A stretch of DNA of 10,669 nucleotides, taken from CAKTOF01 sp964544345 (lineage in GTDB: Bacteria; Bacillota; Clostridia; Oscillospirales; Oscillospiraceae). The stretch lies in contig CAZJBT010000076.1 in NCBI GenBank assembly GCA_964544345.1, positions 1 through 10,669 of the forward strand, read 5' to 3'. Each line of letters begins with the position of its first letter. The stretch's first letter is position 1. The position numbers and the translations under genes were made by a program. The notes under the pieces were generated by a model. The model saw only the letters and a list, made by a program, of their open reading frames with translations, made no database searches and was not told where the DNA came from. Below are positions 6,967-10,669 of the stretch, piece after piece.

Positions 6967-7437
6967 ATGAGTCAGAAGGAAGGCGCGAAGCGCCAGGAAC
7001 GGCTGCACGACAACGATGTCCAACTTAGCCCGATGAGCTCCGACGGCGAGAAGATGATGCAGTCGATCGAGAGCGGCAACATGGTAGCCGTTTTGTCGAA
7101 AAACGAGATCATGTATACGTTCATCTACCGCAACGAGTTCCAGTGCTTCATCCATCCGTTGGACGCTCCTGAGGGACGGCACAAGGGATGGGAGATCAAC
7201 GAACGGAACCGAGCCATGCTCAAGCAGCTTCCGAGCGCGGCGGATCAGATCTTTGAGATCCAGTTCCAGCCGCACATGGATCGGATGGGCGTCATGGTCG
7301 CGGCGGAGCAGGGAATCATCCGGTTCCTGGATGCGATCGGCCAGCTCCCGGCAGAGGACGTCGACTTTATGTCGGCGTACGAAACCGGCGCGCGGGAGGA
7401 GGAAACCTCCGAAGCAATAGAAAAAGGAGAGTTGTAA
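6967..7437 (+). CDS. Uncharacterised 156-aa protein, first gene of the Moco operon
   Basis: I do not recognise this protein. It is soluble and has no signal peptide or membrane helix. A polar N-terminus of about 35 residues (Lys/Arg/Gln/Asp rich) comes first. It is followed by a compact region at 37-127 with alternating hydrophobic strands (NMVAVLSKNEIMYTFIYRNEFQCFIHPLD) and helices (ERNRAMLKQLPSAADQIFEI, then EQGIIRFLDAIGQL). It ends in an acidic tail. There is a single cysteine (C60) and no metal motif. AGAAGGGG lies about 4 nt before the ATG at 6967, a strong if close site. The next gene starts 5 nt after the stop. Coding on this strand is favoured because the five small frames form a tight series with good ribosome sites. 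A part in handling or partnering the downstream molybdoenzyme is a guess from position. Confidence 0.72.
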   Translation: MSQKEGAKRQERLHDNDVQLSPMSSDGEKMMQSIESGNMVAVLSKNEIMYTFIYRNEFQCFIHPLDAPEGRHKGWEINERNRAMLKQLPSAADQIFEIQFQPHMDRMGVMVAAEQGIIRFLDAIGQLPAEDVDFMSAYETGAREEETSEAIEKGEL

Positions 7438-7442
7438 CCGGA

Positions 7443-7640
7443 ATGAAAACCTATCGTTTTTTCTGCAGAAGCACCCGCCGCGGCTTTACGGAATGGGTAA
7501 TCGCCAGCGAGGATGGCCAGGAGGTCAAGCGGTTCGATCGCAACGTCCAAATGGAGACGGTTCGTGAGTTCCGCGAGCGCGTCGCCGCTGAACTGGAGGC
7601 CGAGGGCTTTGTCCCTGAAGAACATCAGTATACGCTCTGA
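7443..7640 (+). CDS. Uncharacterised 65-aa small protein
   Basis: This is a very small protein of unknown function. It starts with a strand-like segment (MKTYRFFCRSTRRGFTEWVIAS), passes a polar turn (EDGQEVKRFDRN) and ends in a charged helix (VREFRERVAAELEAEGF), which gives a beta-beta-alpha outline. It has one cysteine (C8) and no recognised motif. AGGAGA (7425-7430) inside the end of the previous gene is 12 nt from the ATG, rather far, so translation is probably coupled to the gene before it. The MK-Y-F opening and the Glu/Arg-rich helix recall the 99-aa protein two genes on; a distant relation is possible but not demonstrated. Confidence 0.62.
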   Translation: MKTYRFFCRSTRRGFTEWVIASEDGQEVKRFDRNVQMETVREFRERVAAELEAEGFVPEEHQYTL

Positions 7641-7667
7641 TCCAAATAAGAGAAGAGGTGTGCATTC

Positions 7668-8132
7668 ATGATTGAGATTTCTGTATTGATCCAGCATCAC
7701 GCCGGCTCGACGGGTGATGTCCTGATCTGCAAAAACGCAGACGGTGTCTGGGAGTTCCCACACGGCGTTCTCCGCACGAATGAGAAAGAGCCGGAGGCGG
7801 TCGAGCGTATCGCCTGGGAGCAGCTCGGTATGAAGGTCACGGTTGGCAAGCTGACCATGACCGGCCACAAAAAGCCGGCTGACGGCACAACAGAGCATAT
7901 TGTATGCGGCAACATTACGCACAACACGAATACGAAGTGCAATTACCACAACTACTACGAGGCTGTGAATAAGTGGCAGACTGAGCCTGCCGCGGCTGTC
8001 TACAGCGAGTATAAGTGGGTTCATCCGTCCGAGCTGGGGCAGTATGAATACAGCGGCGACGATGTGAACTTCATGGCGAAGTACGATCCGTGGATCAACG
8101 CCAGCCCGGTTCCGGATCGCAGAATGTATTGA
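7668..8132 (+). CDS. Nudix-like domain protein with a degenerate catalytic box
   Basis: The first 65 residues of this 154-aa protein read like a Nudix fold: a strand (ISVLIQHH), a second strand (GDVLICKNADGVWEFPHG), then a segment with exact Nudix-box spacing. G33, E39, R47, E51, G54 and M55 align with GX5EX7REUXEEXGU. However, the first glutamate of the REUXEE core is Ile48 and the last is Gln52, and these are metal ligands in active hydrolases. Only E51 of that trio remains. Nudix proteins normally hydrolyse nucleoside diphosphates linked to another group. This one is more likely to bind a ligand than to cut it, unless a different residue supplies the missing function. The C-terminal half (about 66-154) is rich in His, Asn, Tyr and Trp. 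GAGGTG lies 7 nt before the ATG. It sits mid-operon; binding of a pyrophosphate compound such as the dinucleotide form of Moco is an attractive but untested idea. Confidence 0.75.
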   Translation: MIEISVLIQHHAGSTGDVLICKNADGVWEFPHGVLRTNEKEPEAVERIAWEQLGMKVTVGKLTMTGHKKPADGTTEHIVCGNITHNTNTKCNYHNYYEAVNKWQTEPAAAVYSEYKWVHPSELGQYEYSGDDVNFMAKYDPWINASPVPDRRMY

Positions 8133-8144
8133 GGAGACAGGCTG

Positions 8145-8444
8145 ATGAAACGTTATTATTTTGAAGCGGACAAGAAGCAGTGGGAAAAGCCCACCGAGCC
8201 GAAATACCTCTTCTGCGCCACAGCCAAGACAGCCGTCTACGCTGAGGACGAGGAGGAGGCTCGCGTGCTCGCGGCTGAGAAGCTCCGCAGCCAGTACCAT
8301 GGCACCGGCACGCTGCTTGGCGAGATTCGCCTGATGGATATCGAGAGCCTGCCGGTCGACTGGAGCTACGGCTACGGCGACGAGCGCAAATCCGGGGATA
8401 CCGCTTCCATCGCCGACCGGATCGGCAACCACGTGATCCGATAA
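8145..8444 (+). CDS. Uncharacterised 99-aa protein
   Basis: This is a small soluble protein I cannot place in a family. It begins with MKRYYFEADKKQW and a strand pair (KYLFCATAKTAVYAED), followed by an acidic-to-basic helix (EEEARVLAAEKLRSQY), a strand (GEIRLMDIESL) and a polar tail ending NHVIR. The strand-helix-strand outline resembles many small accessory proteins, with one cysteine (C24). AGGAG overlaps the stop of the Nudix-like gene and lies 8 nt before the ATG, so the two are translated as a unit. It has the same opening style as the 65-aa protein. No function can be given beyond membership of the Moco-enzyme operon. Confidence 0.68.
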   Translation: MKRYYFEADKKQWEKPTEPKYLFCATAKTAVYAEDEEEARVLAAEKLRSQYHGTGTLLGEIRLMDIESLPVDWSYGYGDERKSGDTASIADRIGNHVIR

Positions 8445-8458
8445 GAGGAGGAAGAACT

Positions 8459-8980
8459 ATGGATTTGGTGAAAAAATATGTGCTTCATCTTCCGGAAGGC
8501 AACGTCACAATGCTGAAAGAAGAGTTGGTGCAGCGTGTAAAAGACGCGCTGAAGGATCATCCGAGCGAGCATATGTGCGCTTTCCGTGTCTGGTATGAGA
8601 ACTTTGAAGGCTGCGGTATGCCTGGTACCGACGTTTATAATGTCATCGTGGAGACCATGAACTCCATGACGGATGACTGGCAGAATATTGGGCCGATGCG
8701 CTGGGAGCGGTATGGCGTCGTCAATCCCAGCTTCCTGAACCTGCACTACGCCACCGCGCAGAAGAAGTGGTCGGGCGTCGGCGACGATATTGAGATGCTG
8801 CTGCATCAATTCCATCTGGGTAAGCACTATCAAGGCCCGGACGGCCGTGTGTTCTGGATCCCTGTGATTGAGGACTTCGACATGCGCTGCTTTGAGCGCA
8901 AGGACGGCAAGTATGTCGGCAGTATGGTCGAGATCGACCCGCGTTCGGACTATGCCCGTCAGATGGTCGAAGTGAAGTAA
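8459..8980 (+). CDS. Uncharacterised 173-aa protein immediately upstream of the Moco enzyme
   Basis: This is a soluble protein of unknown family. A helical N-terminus (VTMLKEELVQRVKDALKDH) is followed by an aromatic-rich core: FRVWYENFEGCGMPGTDVYN, DDWQNIGPMRWERYG, HYATAQKKW and GRVFWIPVIEDFDMRCF. Six tryptophans and many Tyr, Phe, Met and His residues suggest a ligand pocket or an interaction surface. The cysteines (C40, C52, C144) do not form an iron-sulfur motif. A strong GAGGAGG lies 7 nt before the ATG. The stop is followed at once by the ribosome site of the molybdoenzyme, so the two products are likely made in matched amounts. That fits a subunit or dedicated chaperone, an inference from order only. 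It shows no likeness to TorD-type or NarJ-type chaperones that I can see. Confidence 0.72.
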   Translation: MDLVKKYVLHLPEGNVTMLKEELVQRVKDALKDHPSEHMCAFRVWYENFEGCGMPGTDVYNVIVETMNSMTDDWQNIGPMRWERYGVVNPSFLNLHYATAQKKWSGVGDDIEMLLHQFHLGKHYQGPDGRVFWIPVIEDFDMRCFERKDGKYVGSMVEIDPRSDYARQMVEVK

Positions 8981-8995
8981 GGAGGATAGCACGAT

Positions 8996-10669
8996 ATGGA
9001 AAACTTTGCTATGCGTTCCGACAGCAAGAAAGAGCGCATCACGCATAGCGTGTGCGTCGGCGGCCCGATGACGCTGCATACCATCGATGGCGTCATTCGG
9101 CGTGTCCGCCCCATCGTTTTGACCGATGATGATCCCGCGGGCTGGGTGATCAAGGCACGCGGCAAGGAATATACGCCCCAGCGCAAGACCACAATGTCGC
9201 TTTTGGGCTACTGTGAGCGTGATAAAACATACGCCTATGACCGCCTGAAGTACCCGATGATCCGTGAGGATTTCGTCGAAACGCCGGACGGCAAGAACCG
9301 CAATACTGAAAACCGCGGAAAATCCGGCTACCGCCGGGCGTCGTGGGACGAGGCGCTCAGCCTGGTTGCCCGCGAGATCAAGCGACTGCACAAGACCTAC
9401 GGCAAGGAGACGATCACGGCTTGTACGTCCTCGCACCATAGCTGGGGTCTGGTCGGCTATAAGATCTCCCTGTTCAACCGCTTCTTCACGATGATGGGCT
9501 ACACGCGTGTTGCGGATAACCCGGACTCCTGGGAGGGATTCCACTGGGGCACGCCGCACTCGTACGGCTACTGGTGGCGTCTGGGCGGCCCGGAGCCGTA
9601 TGATATGCTTGAGATGGCCATGCAGAACACCGAGACGATCGTCTGCTGGTCGACCGACCCGGATACCAGCCGCGGCGGCTACAGCGCGCAGGAGTCGGCG
9701 CTCTGGCGCTGGTGGATGAAGGAGATGGGCATCGAGTTCATCTATGTGGATCCCTTCAACAACTATACTTCTGTCAAGCATGCCGACAAGTGGATCGGCC
9801 CCCGCATGGGTACCGACTCCGCGATCCTGGAGGCGATCGCCTATGTCTGGATCACAGAGGGTACTTACGATAAGGAATATGTTGCGCAGCACGGCCATCG
9901 CTTTGAGGAGTTCAAGAACCACATCCTGGGTCTTGGCCCGGACGGCACGGCCAAGACCCCAAAGTGGGCGGAGGAGCTGTCGCTGGTTCCGGCAATGGAT
10001 ATCAAGGCGATCGCCCGCCGCTGGGCAAGCACGGTCACGACCAGCGGCTCCGGTATGCGCGGCGGCTTCGGCGGCGCCTGCCGCCACTCCAACGGCACCG
10101 AGTATGCGCGCCTGATGACGCTGCTCTCGGCCATGCAGGGCATGGGAAAGCCAGGCCGCGCGTTCTGGTCGCCCGCCTGCGGCGCACCGATGAACTACAA
10201 CTTCTGGTTCGGCGGCTATTCCGACCCGCTGGCCTCGATCGCAAAGTACCCGATCTGCGACGATATGCCAGCCAACTCTGTCGAGCAGGTGCTCTACCGC
10301 CCGAATCTGCCGGACGCCATTCTTGACGGCCACTATGAGTGGTACGGCGAGGGCTTCTGCGGCGGCGGTATGGATTTCGAGTTCACGCGCCACGTCTATC
10401 CCGCGCCGGGCTATAATAAGGTGCATTGCTTCTGGCGCTACGGCGGCTCGTTTATGGGTACGATGCTTGACACCAACAAGTGGGTCAAAATGTATAAAAG
10501 CCCAGAGTTGGAGTTTGTCATCAACCAGGATATCTACATGACGCCGGAGACGCGCCATGCCGACGTGATCCTGCCTGCCTGCTCCAATCTCGAGCGCGTC
10601 GACATCGGTGAGGTCGGCAACTCTGGCAACGGCGGCTACTGCTCGCACTCGCAGACCGGCAACTCCTGG
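8996..10669 (+). CDS. Second transhydroxylase-family Moco enzyme, large subunit (3' end outside window)
   Basis: The frame is open from the ATG at 8996 to the last base, giving 558 codons of a protein probably over 800 aa. It is a clear paralogue of the divergently encoded large subunit. Shared blocks include ENRGKSGYRRASWDEALSLV (106-125), the active-site stretch NPDSWEGFHWG with Asp177 and the probable Mo ligand Ser178, KHADKWIGPRMGTD (261-274) and GMGKPGRAF (382-390). His147 or His148 may replace the catalytic His of the transhydroxylase, but the sequence around it (SSHHSW) differs from the other copy (ADMHGEG). The N-terminus has no iron-sulfur Cys motif and no Tat signal. Divergence around the pocket suggests a different aromatic or other substrate. 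No small subunit gene precedes it; one may follow outside the window, or the bthL-like protein may be shared. GGAGG is 10 nt before the ATG, right after the 173-aa gene. Confidence 0.85.
   Translation, partial: MENFAMRSDSKKERITHSVCVGGPMTLHTIDGVIRRVRPIVLTDDDPAGWVIKARGKEYTPQRKTTMSLLGYCERDKTYAYDRLKYPMIREDFVETPDGKNRNTENRGKSGYRRASWDEALSLVAREIKRLHKTYGKETITACTSSHHSWGLVGYKISLFNRFFTMMGYTRVADNPDSWEGFHWGTPHSYGYWWRLGGPEPYDMLEMAMQNTETIVCWSTDPDTSRGGYSAQESALWRWWMKEMGIEFIYVDPFNNYTSVKHADKWIGPRMGTDSAILEAIAYVWITEGTYDKEYVAQHGHRFEEFKNHILGLGPDGTAKTPKWAEELSLVPAMDIKAIARRWASTVTTSGSGMRGGFGGACRHSNGTEYARLMTLLSAMQGMGKPGRAFWSPACGAPMNYNFWFGGYSDPLASIAKYPICDDMPANSVEQVLYRPNLPDAILDGHYEWYGEGFCGGGMDFEFTRHVYPAPGYNKVHCFWRYGGSFMGTMLDTNKWVKMYKSPELEFVINQDIYMTPETRHADVILPACSNLERVDIGEVGNSGNGGYCSHSQTGNSW

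Noticed and set aside
6804..7028. Plus-strand frame of 74 codons in the leader
   Set aside because: It runs through the hairpins, overlaps the 156-aa gene in another frame and has no ribosome site or plausible composition.
7245..8432. Minus-strand open frame of 395 codons opposite the small genes
   Set aside because: It would replace four closely spaced plus-strand genes, each with a good ribosome site, one with exact Nudix-box spacing. The antisense frame has no matching signal.
8372..10648. Minus-strand open frame of 758 codons opposite the second Moco enzyme
   Set aside because: The plus-strand frame encodes clear molybdopterin-enzyme motifs over the same span. The antisense product is rich in His, Arg, Ala and Val without family features.

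Overview
The window carries two divergent gene clusters, each built around a large subunit of the molybdopterin (Moco) enzyme family that includes pyrogallol-phloroglucinol transhydroxylase. The base composition is fairly GC-rich. The MATE and OFA-type MFS proteins look clostridial, Shine-Dalgarno sites are strong, and tetrahydroxybenzene/Moco chemistry points to an anaerobe. My best guess is a GC-rich anaerobic Clostridia such as an Oscillospiraceae-like gut bacterium. That is inference; there is no rRNA or other marker to settle it.

Left cluster (minus strand, read right to left from about 6610): a 911-aa transhydroxylase-type large subunit (athL-like), overlapping by 1 nt with a 267-aa ferredoxin-like small subunit that ends in a beta-sandwich domain (bthL-like). 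A MATE exporter follows, coupled through a TTG start whose Shine-Dalgarno site lies in the last codons of the small subunit. Then comes a 17-bp terminator-like hairpin with a U-tract, and last an OFA-type MFS transporter. Together they suggest a module for polyphenol (pyrogallol/gallate-type) conversion with import and export. A second hairpin with a T-run at 81-124 closes off the left edge and is oriented for plus-strand transcription arriving from outside the window.

The intergenic region (6482-6966) holds a minus-strand promoter candidate, an 11-bp direct repeat, an 8-bp inverted repeat, a plus-strand promoter with the 19-bp spacer typical of MerR-family control, and a leader of about 235 nt. 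The leader contains several hairpins, including a canonical GAAA tetraloop and a canonical 11-nt tetraloop receptor. It therefore looks like a folded regulatory RNA.

Right cluster (plus strand, 6967 to beyond the end): five closely spaced small genes of unknown function (156, 65, 154, 99 and 173 aa), one of them a Nudix-like protein with a damaged Nudix box, followed by a second transhydroxylase-family Moco enzyme that runs off the window (558 codons visible). The riboregulator-like leader, the five unknown small proteins and the diverged Moco enzyme are the most novel part. They could be a dedicated maturation, sensing or partner set for an uncharacterised molybdoenzyme, but no function can be assigned from sequence alone.
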